DNA of 64,000 nucleotides from Bacillus coahuilensis m4-4. GTDB lineage: Bacteria; Bacillota; Bacilli; Bacillales; Bacillaceae_K. The stretch lies in the NCBI RefSeq assembly GCF_000171615.1, contig NZ_ABFU01000030.3:54393-118392 (forward strand), given 5' to 3'. Numbering within the stretch: position 1 is the first letter of the stretch; each line of letters begins with the position of its first letter. The notes below the pieces were generated by a model. It did not search any database and was not told where the DNA came from. It worked only from the letters and a program-made list of their open reading frames with translations. Position numbers and translations under genes: made by a program. Shown here in pieces: positions 18,429 to 28,744 of this stretch.

Positions 18429-19167
18429 TTGAATTATACTAAAATCGCATTTATAACTGATATTCACGGTAATCCCTATGCATTAGAAAGTGTATTAAAT
18501 AAGATTGATCAATTGAATGTAGATCAAATATTTTGTGGTGGCGATCAGGTTGCCATTGGGCCATTCTCTAATGAAGTGATGGAGATTCTTACTAGTCGTG
18601 AGGATGTTCAGTGTGTTCATGGGAATCATGATCTATGTGTTCTAGCTATTTTTCATAATCAGCCATACCCTAGAAGTCATGCTCATGCGTATTCCCACCA
18701 TGAATGGATAGCAAGAAATTTGGACCCAAAATGGATACCTTTTATGAATTCATGGAAACGTGAAATACAAATTAAAGTTGGAGGGAAACCAACACTTGTT
18801 ACTCACTATGGCTATGTGAAAGAGCTTCTTCATGCTCCCATTGACCGTGAGCCATACAAAAATATCGTAGAACCTTCAAAAGAAAATATGGTAGAGCTAT
18901 ATAAAAGAAAAAAATGAAGACATCCTATTATTTGGTCATCATCATCCTCTACATTATTTTCAAGTGAATGGTACTTATTATATAAATCCTGGAGCTTTAG
19001 GATGTCACAACAAAGGTGAAGCCCCTTTTTGTATCCTTACTGGTCGTGATGTTAAGTTTTATACAGCAACTTATCCTTATGAAGCATTTATAGAATCATA
19101 TAATAGATTAAACGTCCCTAGTAAAGAGGAATTGCTATCTATTTTTTTCTCTTCCCATGCAGAGTAG
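18429..19167 (+). CDS. Calcineurin-like metallophosphoesterase (one frameshift)
   Basis: YfcE/MJ0936-type phosphoesterase of about 245 aa. Metal-binding motifs in order: ITDIHGN (D-x-H), FCGGDQVAIGP (GD), VHGNHDLCV (GNHD), LVTHYG and, after the break, LFGHHHPLHY (GHxH). The run GAAAAAAATG near 18910 has one A too many; correcting it joins NEDILLFGHHHP to the upstream frame. Start: TTG 18429 with GGAGGG four to nine bases upstream, giving LNYTKIAFITDIHG; an upstream in-frame start at 18366 has no ribosome binding site. Substrate unknown; relatives are phosphodiesterases. Confidence 0.82.
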
Positions 19168-19279
19168 CTAAAAATTCCTGGCAAGTATAAACTAATCATG
19201 CATACTATTTAGAAGTGTTTGTAAGAAATCATCAGGTAGGTTTTTAAATAAATGAGCATGATAGTAGGAGGGTGACAAT

Positions 19280-19837
19280 TTGGATTTAGAAGGTCAAAAA
19301 GTTCTCCCTGCGATCCATTCAATGAAGGATTTTGAGAGAATGCTAGAAAGTAAGTATACGTATGGAGTATTTTTAGATTTGCATATCAGTAGATTGAGAT
19401 CAGTTTTTCAAATGGCTAATAGTCAAAATAAGAAGATGTTCTTACATATGGATTTAATCCAAGGACTTAAAAATGATGAATATGCTACAGAATTTATTTG
19501 CCAAGAGTTAAAGCCATATGGAATTATTTCAACAAAAAGCAGTGTGATAAAAAAAGCGAAGCAAAAAGGTGTGCTAGCAACCCAGCGTACGTTTATTTTA
19601 GACTCTAATGCGTTTAATCGAAGCATTGAACAAATAGAGAAGAACAGCCCAGATTTTATCGAAGTCTTACCAGGTGTTGTGCCTAAAGTGATTACTCGAT
19701 TAAAAGAAGCTACCGGAACGCCAATATTTGCTGGTGGACTAATTGAAACAGCAGAAGAAGTAGAAAATGCAATTCATGCAGGTGCAATTGCTGTAACAAG
19801 TTCTAACCATGACTTATGGAAACTATATGATCAATAA
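19280..19837 (+). CDS. glpP: Glycerol uptake operon antiterminator GlpP
   Basis: TIM-barrel RNA-binding antiterminator, about 185 aa. Seen: LPAIHSMKDFERML, GVFLDLHISRL, IISTKSSVIKKAKQKG, QRTFILDSNAFNRS, DFIEVLPGVVPKVI and PIFAGGLIETAEEV, all family-typical. With glycerol-3-phosphate bound it prevents termination in the leaders of glp operons. The leader it should act on lies at 20042-20095, upstream of glpD. Start TTG 19280 follows GGAGGGTGACAA. In B. subtilis glpF and glpK sit between glpP and glpD; here they do not. Confidence 0.93.
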   Translation: MDLEGQKVLPAIHSMKDFERMLESKYTYGVFLDLHISRLRSVFQMANSQNKKMFLHMDLIQGLKNDEYATEFICQELKPYGIISTKSSVIKKAKQKGVLATQRTFILDSNAFNRSIEQIEKNSPDFIEVLPGVVPKVITRLKEATGTPIFAGGLIETAEEVENAIHAGAIAVTSSNHDLWKLYDQ

Positions 19838-20000
19838 TAGGGATTTCATTGTATGATGTTATGTACCAGTATTTTTTTAGCTTATTCATAATAAGTTATA
19901 AAAATAGAACCTATTCGTACTAATGCTAATTCAGTTCAAATAGGTCATGAAGAAAGGGAGAATGTTAGATCTTAAACTTTTCATCCCGTAGTGATTATGG

Positions 20001-20095
20001 TATGATACAGTTAAGTTAATAAATCGGTTAGAGAATGAGAGAGACCACACGAACGCAAAGAACGTAGTACTTTGTGTTTGTTGTGGTCTTTTTGT
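20001..20095 (+). promoter_or_regulatory. glpD leader: promoter -10 and GlpP-controlled terminator
   Basis: TATGAT at 20001-20006 is a likely -10 (its -35 is poor). Then AGACCACA (20042-20049) pairs with TGTGGTCT (20082-20089), with CGAACGCAAAG/CTTTGTGTTTG inside, followed by five T. This is the long leader terminator seen before glp genes in Bacillus, where GlpP acts as antiterminator. Confidence 0.8.
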
Positions 20096-20129
20096 GTTAA
20101 ATATAGCTAGTAAAGGGAGAGATAATCTC

Positions 20130-21774
20130 ATGATGTCATCAAAAAATCGAAACAGTTTACTAAATCAAATGAGTCAAAATGAATTTGATGTTGTTGTCGT
20201 TGGAGGAGGTATCACTGGTGCTGGAATTGCGTTAGATGCATCCAGTAGAGGGTTGAAAGTTGCTCTAGTTGAAATGCAGGACTTTGCATCAGGCACATCT
20301 AGTCGCTCAACCAAGCTAGTCCATGGTGGCTTAAGATATTTAAAGCAGCTAGAAGTGAAGATGGTTGCAGATGTAGGGAAGGAGCGAGCGATTGTTTATG
20401 AAAACGGTCCTCATGTGACGACTCCAGAGTGGATGTTATTGCCCATTTATAAAGGAGGAACTTTTGGTAAATTCAGCACATCCCTTGGATTACGAGTATA
20501 CGACTTTCTAGCAGGTGTGAAAAAATCTGAAAGAAGATCCATGCTGTCAAAAACCGAAACTTTAAAGAAGGAGCCTTTAGTAAAACAAGAAAATCTGCTC
20601 GGCGGCGGTTATTACGTAGAATACCGAACAGATGATGCTAGGTTAACGATGGAAGTATTAAAATCTGCTGTCAGTTATGGTGCAACCGTACTAAATTATG
20701 TGAAAGCAAATGAATTCTCTTATCATACCAACAGAGTGAACGGTATTCATGCAACGGATTTAGTTAGTGATACACCATTCTCCATTAAAGGAAAATACGT
20801 TATTAATGCGACAGGACCTTGGGTAGATGAGGTTAGAAAGAAGGATTATTCTACAAATAATAAGAATCTTCGCTTGACCAAAGGTGTTCATTTAGTGTTT
20901 GATCAAAGTGTCTTCCCTTTAAAGCAAGCAATCTATTTTGATACACCGGATGGCAGAATGGTATTCGCGATTCCACGTGATGGAAAAACCTATGTAGGAA
21001 CCACAGATACTTTCTATAACTCCGAAAAGGCTACACCTAAGATGACAAACGAGGATAGGGAGTATATTCTAGAAAGTATTCGTTTTATGTTTCCAGAAGT
21101 GAACGTACATGAAGAGGATGTTGAATCTAGCTGGGCAGGTATACGTCCATTAATCTATGAAGAAGGGAAGGACCCTTCAGAAATTTCTAGAAAAGATGAA
21201 ATATGGGAGCACGAAAGTGGGTTAATTACGATTGCAGGTGGTAAATTAACAGGCTACAGAAAAATGGCCGAACAAGTTGTAGATCTGGTGGTTTCCAGAA
21301 TGAAGTTAAATGAAGGCATCATTTACTCTGCTTCCAATACGAAAAACATACGTATATCTGGAGGAGATGTCAATGGTTCAAACGGATTTCAGAAATACAT
21401 CGAAAAAATTAGTAAACGAATGCAAGAATGAGTATTTAGAAAAAAAACAAATAGAGGCATTAACCAGAATGTATGGTTCCAACATTCAACATGTACTCTC
21501 TTTTACTAAAAATATCTCTTACACTATACCGGTCGATTATTACGCTCAGTTAATGTATAGCATTGAACATGAAATGGCTTATACCCCAACTGATTTCTTC
21601 GTGAGAAGAACAGGTGATTTATATTTTAATATTGAAAAGGTCCTATTATACAAGGATCAGGTCATTACCATAATGTCTCAAGAGCTAAATTGGACAATAG
21701 ATGAAACGAAAAGATATACACAAGATCTTGAACGAGAATTAACCGACGCAACCGAACCTATTAATCTTCACTAA
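20130..21774 (+). CDS. glpD: Aerobic glycerol-3-phosphate dehydrogenase GlpD (one frameshift)
   Basis: FAD enzyme at the membrane that oxidises glycerol-3-phosphate to dihydroxyacetone phosphate. Seen: [20 protein letters not shown] (FAD Rossmann motif), [41 protein letters not shown] and [14 protein letters not shown]. The run GAAAAAATTAG near 21407 has an extra A; the next frame, with [20 protein letters not shown], supplies the C-terminal helical domain, total about 548 aa. ATG 20130 follows AGGGAGAG (a second ATG lies at 20133). A terminator follows. Confidence 0.95.
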
Positions 21775-21784
21775 ATCAAAGGTA

Positions 21785-21818
21785 AGAGACTATTTCTTCA
21801 AATGGAGGAATAGTCTCT
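21785..21818 (+). terminator. Terminator of glpD
   Basis: AGAGACTATT/AATAGTCTCT with an inner TTCTTC/GGAGGAA extension, followed by ATTTCTTT. Confidence 0.85.
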
Positions 21819-21898
21819 ATTTCTTTACAAGTATTGTATACTAGAATAAATAATTTCAACATGAAAGAGTTGCTTAAAATAATGAGGAGGATGATAGA

Positions 21899-22831
21899 AT
21901 GTCAACACAACAATCATATGTTAAAATGTCTGATGGTCACTCGATCTATATGACAATTTGGGATTGTAAAAATCCTAAAGGTGTCATTCATATCCTTCAT
22001 GGTATGGCGGAGCATATCAACCGTTATGATTCATTTGCGAAATTTTTAGTAACTGAGGGGTACTGTGTAGTAGGCCATGATCATAGAGGTCACGGGAAAA
22101 CCGCTGAAAAAAATGGGCAATTAGGGTATTTCTCAGATTCTGATGGTTTTGAACGAGTCGTTCGCGACGTTGGGGAAGTTCAAGAAAAAATAAAACAGCT
22201 ATATCCAGCAAATCCGATCATTTTATTTGGTCACAGCATGGGTTCCTTCATTGCAAGGAGGTATATTCAAGTCAATGATACAGTGTTAAGTGCCTGTGTT
22301 CTTTCAGGGACCGGAGGAGATCCTGGAATCCTTGGTTTACTAGGTAGAGGGATTGCTAAAATGGAAGCGAGAATCTATTCAAAGAAAAAAGTTAGTCCAC
22401 TTCTTGATGCTCTATCTTTTGGGGGATTTAATAATAAATTTAAACCAACCAAAACGAAATTTGATTGGTTATCTCGAGATGAAGAGAAAGTAAAAGAATA
22501 TATTGAAGACCCCTTATCTGGAAATATTTCTACAGTAGGTTTTTTTATCGATTTACTTGAAGGTTTAAAGACCATACATAAGGATGAAGAGGTAAAAAAA
22601 GTAAATTCTTCTCTGAAGATACTCCTGATTAGTGGTGATCAAGACCCTGTTGGAAACGGTGGAAAAAGTGTTTGGCAAGTTGCCAATCAATTCAAAAAGA
22701 ATGGTATCCAAGATGTAGAAGTTAGGCTTTATGAAGGAGCGAGACACGAGTTGTTACATGAAACCAATCATGAACTCATTTATCAAGATATAGTTCATTT
22801 TATAAAAAGTGTTAGTGAATTGAATAAATAA
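21899..22831 (+). CDS. Alpha/beta hydrolase, monoglyceride lipase/lysophospholipase type
   Basis: 310 aa, serine hydrolase fold. Seen: oxyanion segment HILHGMAEHINRYD, GHDHRGHGKT, nucleophile elbow LFGHSMGSFIA, the acid near GDQDPVGN and the histidine in YEGARHELLHE. The HGMAEH and GHGMGS-like elements match the lysophospholipase (PldB-like) group. Probably cleaves monoacyl lipids; the true substrate is not visible. It precedes miaA with a 75-bp gap. Start ATG 21899 follows GAGGAGGATGATAGA. Confidence 0.85.
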   Translation: MSTQQSYVKMSDGHSIYMTIWDCKNPKGVIHILHGMAEHINRYDSFAKFLVTEGYCVVGHDHRGHGKTAEKNGQLGYFSDSDGFERVVRDVGEVQEKIKQLYPANPIILFGHSMGSFIARRYIQVNDTVLSACVLSGTGGDPGILGLLGRGIAKMEARIYSKKKVSPLLDALSFGGFNNKFKPTKTKFDWLSRDEEKVKEYIEDPLSGNISTVGFFIDLLEGLKTIHKDEEVKKVNSSLKILLISGDQDPVGNGGKSVWQVANQFKKNGIQDVEVRLYEGARHELLHETNHELIYQDIVHFIKSVSELNK

Positions 22832-22905
22832 TACATTGGAAGGGAATACTATATTAGTGTTTCTTCTAATGTAATGTATATACTCGAGAAGATTGATAGA
22901 AGGCA

Positions 22906-23812
22906 GTGAGTACATTGACAAAAGAAAAGCTACTCGTCATTATAGGTCCAACAGCTGTTGGAAAGACTGAACTAAGTATAGAAGTGGCGAAAAATTATAA
23001 TGGAGAAATTATTAGTGGTGATTCTATGCAAATTTACAAAGGGATGGACATAGGTACCGCTAAAATTAAAGAAGAAGAAATGCAAGGGATTCCTCATCAT
23101 CTAATTGACATCAGGGACCCTTCTGAAAGCTTTTCTGTGGCTGAATTTCAAAAAGAAGTAAGAACAAAAATTAAAAGAAATAACCTCTAGAGGGAAATTG
23201 CCTATTATAGTTGGAGGTACTGGTCTTTATATTCAGTCCGTCCTTTTCGATTATCAGTTTTCAGAGGAGCCTAGTAATCATCCTATAAGAGAATCTCTTG
23301 AACTCAGATTACAAGAACAGGGGATTGATCCATTATTTAGAGAATTAGAGCAACTGGATCCAGCCTCTGCACGAAACATTCATCCGAATAATTATAGAAG
23401 AGTCGTTCGTGCTTTAGAAGTGTATCACACAACGGGAAAAACCATGAGTGAGCATCAAGCAAACCAATTGAAGGATCCTCTTTATAACGTAACCCTTATT
23501 GGTTTAACCATGGACAGAGAGAGACTGTATGAACGAATAAATTATCGTGTGGATTTAATGATGGAAGAAGGGCTTTTAGAGGAAGTTACACGTCTATATG
23601 AAGCTGGCGTAGAAGGAGTGCAGTCCATTCAAGCCATTGGATACAAAGAGATCTATGACTATTTGGAGGGTAGAGCCACATTAGAAGATGCTATTTCTAC
23701 CTTAAAACATAACTCAAGAAGATATGCAAAGCGACAATTGACGTGGTTCCATAATAAAATGGATGTTCATTGGTTCGATGTAACCAAATTATCAAATAAG
23801 GGAAAAAAATGA
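22906..23812 (+). CDS. miaA: tRNA dimethylallyltransferase MiaA (one frameshift)
   Basis: Transfers an isopentenyl group to A37 of tRNAs reading UNN codons. Seen: [18 protein letters not shown] (P-loop), [42 protein letters not shown] and [11 protein letters not shown]. The frame breaks near 23176 (ATTAAAAGAAAT, one A too many); corrected it reads [19 protein letters not shown]. About 300 aa. The GTG at 22906 is close to AAGG; the TTG at 22915 is a good alternative start. Confidence 0.94.
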
Positions 23813-23892
23813 AATCATTTCGTCCTTTTTAGCAGGAAAGCTTTAAGAAAAAGCGAAATATACAATGTAGAGAGAATAGAGGAGGATTTTTC

Positions 23893-24120
23893 ATGAAACA
23901 AGGGATTAATATTCAAGATCAATTTTTAAATCAGTTAAGAAAAGATAATACTTCTGTTACGGTATTCTTATTAAATGGGTTTCAAATTAGAGGGGTAGTT
24001 AAAGGATTTGATAATTTTACCGTATTATTTGAATCTGAAGGGAAACAGCAATTAGTGTATAAGCATGCCATTTCTACATTTGCACCTCAACGAAATGTCC
24101 AAATCAATTTTGAAGAATAA
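23893..24120 (+). CDS. hfq: RNA chaperone Hfq
   Basis: 75 aa, Sm fold forming a hexamer that binds small RNAs. Sm1: [20 protein letters not shown]; Sm2: YKHAISTF. Follows miaA as in most bacilli. ATG 23893 has GAGGAGG upstream. Intact and followed by a strong terminator. Confidence 0.97.
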   Translation: MKQGINIQDQFLNQLRKDNTSVTVFLLNGFQIRGVVKGFDNFTVLFESEGKQQLVYKHAISTFAPQRNVQINFEE

Positions 24121-24129
24121 ATCAGGGGT

Positions 24130-24166
24130 AAAAACAGTTGTCTTACATCAAGACAACTGTTTTTTA
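24130..24166 (+). terminator. Terminator of hfq
   Basis: AAAACAGTTGTCTT pairs with AAGACAACTGTTTT around a five-base loop, followed by a T run. Confidence 0.92.
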
Positions 24167-24282
24167 TTTGCCGCAGCTATCTTCCTAAAAACACCTAACC
24201 TTCATAAAAAGCGGAGTGATGTCATAATATTAATTGAATCTCTACGACTTATTTTTATTATTATAGAATAGGATAATAAGAG

Positions 24283-25338
24283 ATGAATATTTCTCGGGAA
24301 AGCGCAGGAGACGACAATTCACGCGTTATGCTAAAAAAACGTCAAAACATGTCTATTTATGCACACTCTCAAAAGGTTGGTGAGGTGAGGGATTTGGCTG
24401 ATTCTAAGCGTTACTCCAATAAAAGTCAAATAAATATTGTTCTGCAAACCAAAAATAATCATGAAATAAAAGAACCTCCAAAAATTGAACGATCAAGCAT
24501 ACAAGACATATCTTCAGAGCATTCCATCCTGAAAGAAGTAGAAGCGGAGCTTGAAAAATTAGTAGGAATGAATGACATGAAAAAAATGATTAAAGAAATA
24601 TATGCGTGGCTTTATATTAATAAAAAGAGAGAAATGTTTGGGCTTAAAGCAGGAAAACAAGCGTTACACATGATGTTTAAAGGGAATCCTGGTACCGGAA
24701 AAACGACTGTAGCGAGAATAATTGGTACACTATTCAAAAGATGGGAGTTTTATCTAAGGGACATTTGATTGAAGCAGAACGAGCGGACTTAGTGGGTGAA
24801 TATATTGGTCACACAGCTCAAAAAACAAGAGATTTAATAAAAAAAGACACATGGAGGCATTCTATTTATAGACGAAGCTTACTCATTGGGGAGGGGTGGA
24901 GAGAAAGATTTCGGTAAAGAAGCAATCGATACACTAGTCAAACATATGGAAGATAAGCAGCACGAATTTATTCTAATATTAGCAGGATATGTTCGTGAAA
25001 TGGATCATTTCCTTTCACTTAATCCTGGATTGCATTCACGTTTTCCTTTAGTATTTCATTTTAAAGATTATAGTGTCAATCAATTAATGGAAATTGCAGA
25101 TAGAATGGTAGAAGAAAAGGATTATAAGTTGAGTAAGGAAGCCGAGAGAAAGATCATTGAGCACTTAACGGAAATGAAAGGTATTCATTATTCTTCTACT
25201 TTTTCAAATGGACGATATGTACGAAACATTATTGAAAAGTCTATACGTGCCCAAGCGATGAGATTACTGATGCTTGATCATTATGACAGAGATGATCTAA
25301 TGTACTTGAGAAGTAGTGATATCGTATTAAAAGATTAA
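24283..25338 (+). CDS. spoVK: Stage V sporulation protein K, AAA ATPase (frameshifted twice)
   Basis: AAA+ ATPase needed for spore maturation in Bacillus. A 90-residue variable N-terminus is followed by LEKLVGMNDMKKMIKEIYAW, Walker A MMFKGNPGTGKTTVARIIG, then LIEAERADLVGEYIGHTAQK, Walker B LFIDEAYSL and LAGYVREMDHFLSLNPGLHS with the arginine finger region. Frame breaks near 24737 (one T-run/A-run position) and near 24846 (A run, ATTTAATAAAAAAAG). About 350 aa. Its presence marks a spore former. Ribosome binding site is weak; a start further in is possible. Confidence 0.92.
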
Positions 25339-25357
25339 AATAAGCCTTTTGGTTGAA

Positions 25358-25379
25358 TATATACCTACATGGGTATATA
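25358..25379 (+). promoter_or_regulatory. Inverted repeat upstream of the rhodanese gene, CsoR/CstR-like operator
   Basis: TATATACC and GGTATATA form a perfect 8-bp inverted repeat with a six-base spacer (TACATG), 31 bases before the start codon. CsoR-family repressors, including the persulfide sensor CstR, bind ATACC-spacer-GGTAT type sites, and rhodanese genes are known CstR targets. The operator assignment is inference. Confidence 0.45.
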
Positions 25380-25410
25380 ATTTACAAGCAACCTAAAGGA
25401 GGCAGAAAAT

Positions 25411-25707
25411 ATGAATAGTATAGATACGAAAGAATTAAAAACATTACTTGATAATGGGAGTCCAATTGAGCTTTTAGATGTCAGGGAGGCAGCTGAAGTT
25501 CGTGAAGGAAAAATACAAGAGGCTAAGAATATTCCCCTTAGTTTATTAGAGTTTAGACTGCATGAATTGGATAAATCAAAAGAATACCACGTCATTTGTC
25601 TCTCTGGTGGTAGAAGCCAAATGGCTTGTCAAACTTTAGAAAACCAAGGATTTAAAGTGGTAAATGTCATGGGTGGTATGATGAGCTGGGATGGCAAAAC
25701 CGTTTAA
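25411..25707 (+). CDS. Single-domain rhodanese (sulfurtransferase)
   Basis: 98 aa, one rhodanese domain: IELLDVREAAEVREGKIQEA, NIPLS, and the active loop VICLSGGRSQMA with the persulfide-carrying cysteine. C-terminal VMGGMMSWDGK is typical. Moves sulfane sulfur between thiols. ATG 25411 follows AAAGGAGG. A bidirectional terminator separates it from the convergent AIM24 gene. Confidence 0.9.
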   Translation: MNSIDTKELKTLLDNGSPIELLDVREAAEVREGKIQEAKNIPLSLLEFRLHELDKSKEYHVICLSGGRSQMACQTLENQGFKVVNVMGGMMSWDGKTV

Positions 25708-25743
25708 TAAGGGAATGGACTTTGTTAATTTAATAAAAAGAAT

Positions 25744-25783
25744 AGAACGAGCCTTAATCTGAATAGAGATTAAGGCTCGTTCT
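25744..25783. terminator. Strong bidirectional terminator
   Basis: A 17-bp perfect stem AGAACGAGCCTTAATCT with its complement, loop of six bases, between convergent genes. Confidence 0.93.
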
Positions 25784-25802
25784 GATTGTATTCATTATGC
25801 TG

Positions 25803-26588
25803 TTAATCCCCACCTAACATATCAAATGTGCGACGAAGAACACTTCCTTCTCCTTCATTTCCACCGTTATGGGGCATACTTGAGAACACTCTTGAAGCTA
25901 AACGGCTAAATGGTAACGATTGAACCCATACAGTTCCTGGTCCTTTAAGTGTGGCAAAAAATAAACCTTCTCCTCCAAATAAAGCGGTTTTAATGCCTTT
26001 TACAAATTGAATATCGTACTCTACATCTTTGTTAATGCCACTAAACAACCAGTGTCCACACGAAGCGTTTCACCTTGCTGTAATTCGACCTTATGTAATG
26101 TTCCACCTGCATGTACAAAGGCCATTCCATCTCCTTCAAGCTTTTGCATGATAAAGCCTTCTCCACCAAAGAAGCCTGTCCCTAATTTCTTTTGAAAGGC
26201 CACCCCAACGGATACTCCTTTTGCAGCACAAAGAAAGGCGTCTTTTTGACAGATCACTTTACCGCCTAATTCACTTAAATCAAGGGGAATTATGCTACCA
26301 GGATAAGGAGAAGCAAAGGAAACTTTCTTTTTAGAACCTCCATCATTTGTGAAAGCGGTCATAAATAAGCTTTCACCTGTTAGTAGCCTCTTCCTGCGCC
26401 CATTATTTCCCCATAAATCCACCTGACTGACTTGAGCCATCTCCAAAAATTGTTTCCATTTCAATAGAATCTTCCATCATCATTAAGCTACCTGCCTCAG
26501 CAATAACCGTTTCCTTTGGATCTAATTCAACTTCTACAAACTGCATGTCATTTCCATGGATAACATAATCAATTTCATGATTATTCAT
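25803..26588 (-). CDS. AIM24/TIGR00266 family protein (frameshifted twice)
   Basis: About 261 aa of a beta-helix-like fold. N-terminal frame: [33 protein letters not shown]; middle: [55 protein letters not shown]; last: [20 protein letters not shown] and [12 protein letters not shown]. Breaks lie near 26425 and 26037 in short runs. Function unknown in bacteria. ATG 26588 follows AGGAGGGATTGTA. Confidence 0.88.
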
Positions 26589-26680
26589 TACAATCCCTCC
26601 TATTCATTATTAGTGTACTAAATATGAGAGAAGATATTTGTCAAAATTTTGTGAAGAAGTTAAAGTCAACAAAAAAACCT

Positions 26681-27304
26681 CTAAAGTGAGGTTTTCGGTT
26701 GTTGCTCCTGTAATGTTCTGTTTGGGAGTCTCCACTTAAATGTATAACTGAACACCCTTAAAATTACTGTTAAGATAAATAAAAGATAGAGCTCTAGGGG
26801 AGAGTTTACATAGTCTAAACCAATTAACACTCCACATAAAATGGCCCATGCTGCATATATTTCTGCTCGAAGAACTAATGGCTTTCGACCAGCTAAAACA
26901 TCCCGAATCATTCCACCACCGCTACCAGTTAATACAGCTGCAACAATAATGGCGCTTAAGGGATGATTCATATCAGCAGCATATAAAGCACCTTGAATAG
27001 CAAATGCAGATAAACCAATGGCATCGAAAAAATTCCCCCATCTTTTCCATGTCTTTAAGAAGCCTTGTGGAAATAAAAAAACAGCGGTAATAGAAAGAAG
27101 GGCAATTTGAAATAATAAACCTTGCTCCCATAATGCAGATACAGGCACACCAATTAGCAGATTTCTAATAGCACCTCCACCAAAAGCAGTAACAATTCCT
27201 AATATATAAACTCCTAAAATATCATATTCTTCTTCTATTGCAATAAAAGCACCAGAAACAGCAAATGCAATAGTCCCAATTATGCTCAACATTTCCCATG
27301 TCAT
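26681..27304 (-). CDS. TRIC/UPF0126 membrane protein (YvgT-like)
   Basis: 207 aa, seven hydrophobic helices in two repeats, each with the GGG-IR/RD-L signature: TAFGGGAIRNLLIGVP and LTGSGGGMIRDVLAGRKP. This is the trimeric intracellular cation channel-like family, also called UPF0126, of which B. subtilis YvgT is a member. Probably a potassium-permeable channel or a small-solute transporter. ATG 27304 follows GAGGAG. Confidence 0.88.
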   Translation of the reverse strand: MTWEMLSIIGTIAFAVSGAFIAIEEEYDILGVYILGIVTAFGGGAIRNLLIGVPVSALWEQGLLFQIALLSITAVFLFPQGFLKTWKRWGNFFDAIGLSAFAIQGALYAADMNHPLSAIIVAAVLTGSGGGMIRDVLAGRKPLVLRAEIYAAWAILCGVLIGLDYVNSPLELYLLFILTVILRVFSYTFKWRLPNRTLQEQQPKTSL

Positions 27305-27482
27305 GATCCATTTCTCCTCAAAGGTTCCACAATAATGTGATTTACATCCTAGAAAATTTTATCATGTGAAGAGCGGTTTGCAACCCTTTTCTTACAATAT
27401 TTTAAAAGAACTTAACATAGTGTTATGAAAAGAAATTTGGTATGATGAATTTTAATATGTTGGAAAGAAGAGAGGGCACAAT

Positions 27483-28732
27483 TTGAGTAGTGTACTAAAT
27501 GAAAAAGTTATTATAGTTGGTGTAAATATTGGACTGGATGAAGAACGATTTCTTTATTCATTAAGTGAACTTTCCTCATTAACTAATACTGCAAATGGCA
27601 CTGTTGTAGCAACGGTTACACAAAATCGCCACCGAGTCGATACGGCAACATACATAGGTAAAGGTAAAGTAGAAGAATTAGTCATTTTAGAAGAAGAGCT
27701 TGAACCAGATTTAATTATTTTTAATGATGAGCTAACTCCAAGTCAAGTTAGAAACATTTCAACCTTTGTAAAAGCAAAAGTTATAGACCGTACCCAGCTG
27801 ATATTAGATATTTTTGCTCAAAGAGCGCGGTCAAAAGAAGGGAAGCTGCAAGTTGAGCTAGCTCAGCTTCAGTATTTACTCCCTCGGTTAGGAGGACAGG
27901 GGTTAGTATTATCCAGGCTTGGTGGAGGAATTGGGACAAGAGGACCGGGTGAAACCAAGCTTGAATCTGATCGGAGGCATATTAGGAGAAGAATTGATGA
28001 TATAAAAGCTCAATTGTCTTCAGTTGTTAAACATAGAGAACGATATAGAGCGAGACGAAAAAAATACATGTCTTTCAGGTCGCAATCGTTGGATACACTA
28101 ATGCGGGAAAATCGACATGGTTTAATATTCTTTCTTCAGCTGAATCGTTTGAAGAAAATTTATTATTCGCAACGTTAGATCCAATGTCACGAAACATGTC
28201 ACTCCCTTTAGGCTATCAATGCATATTAACAGATACAGTTGGGTTTATCCAGGACCTTCCTACTACGTTAATCGCTTCATTTCGTTCAACCTTAGAAGAA
28301 GTAAAAGGTGCAGATTTATTAGTCCATATCGTCGACAGTTCTAATACCGAATTTGCACATTTAGAGCGCACAGTACTAGATTTATTAGAAGAATTAGAGA
28401 TGAATACGATCCCATTACTAACAGTCTATAATAAGAGTGACCAAACGGCTGAAGGATTTATTCCGATTGCTTCAAATGATCATATTCATGTATCTGCAAA
28501 GTCTGATCAAGATCCAATCATTTTTAAAGAAGCCATTCAAACACAAGTGTTGAAACAAATGGACCGCTATACAGCATTAATTCCTTCTAAAGATGGGGAC
28601 ATTTTAGCTTATCTTAAAGCGGAAACCATCATAAAAGCTATGGAGTACCAAGAAGAATCCAATTCATATCAACTTATTGGATATTGTTTAAAAGACCATC
28701 CTGTAAATGGAGTTATTAAGAAATATAGTTAA
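27483..28732 (+). CDS. hflX: Ribosome-associated GTPase HflX (one frameshift)
   Basis: About 416 aa. N-terminal domain with [20 protein letters not shown] and [12 protein letters not shown], then the conserved [20 protein letters not shown], then the GTPase: G1 [12 protein letters not shown] (28079-28114), G3 [10 protein letters not shown] and VDSSN. The run GAAAAAAATAC near 28058-28064 breaks the frame; from GTC at 28070 the downstream frame is open. It splits or rescues stalled ribosomes under stress. Start TTG 27483 with AGAGAGG upstream. Confidence 0.94.
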
Positions 28733-28744
28733 GAGGAGAACAAA

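Noticed and set aside
26007..26195. Plus-strand 62-codon frame
   Set aside because: Antisense to the AIM24-family gene, without start signals.
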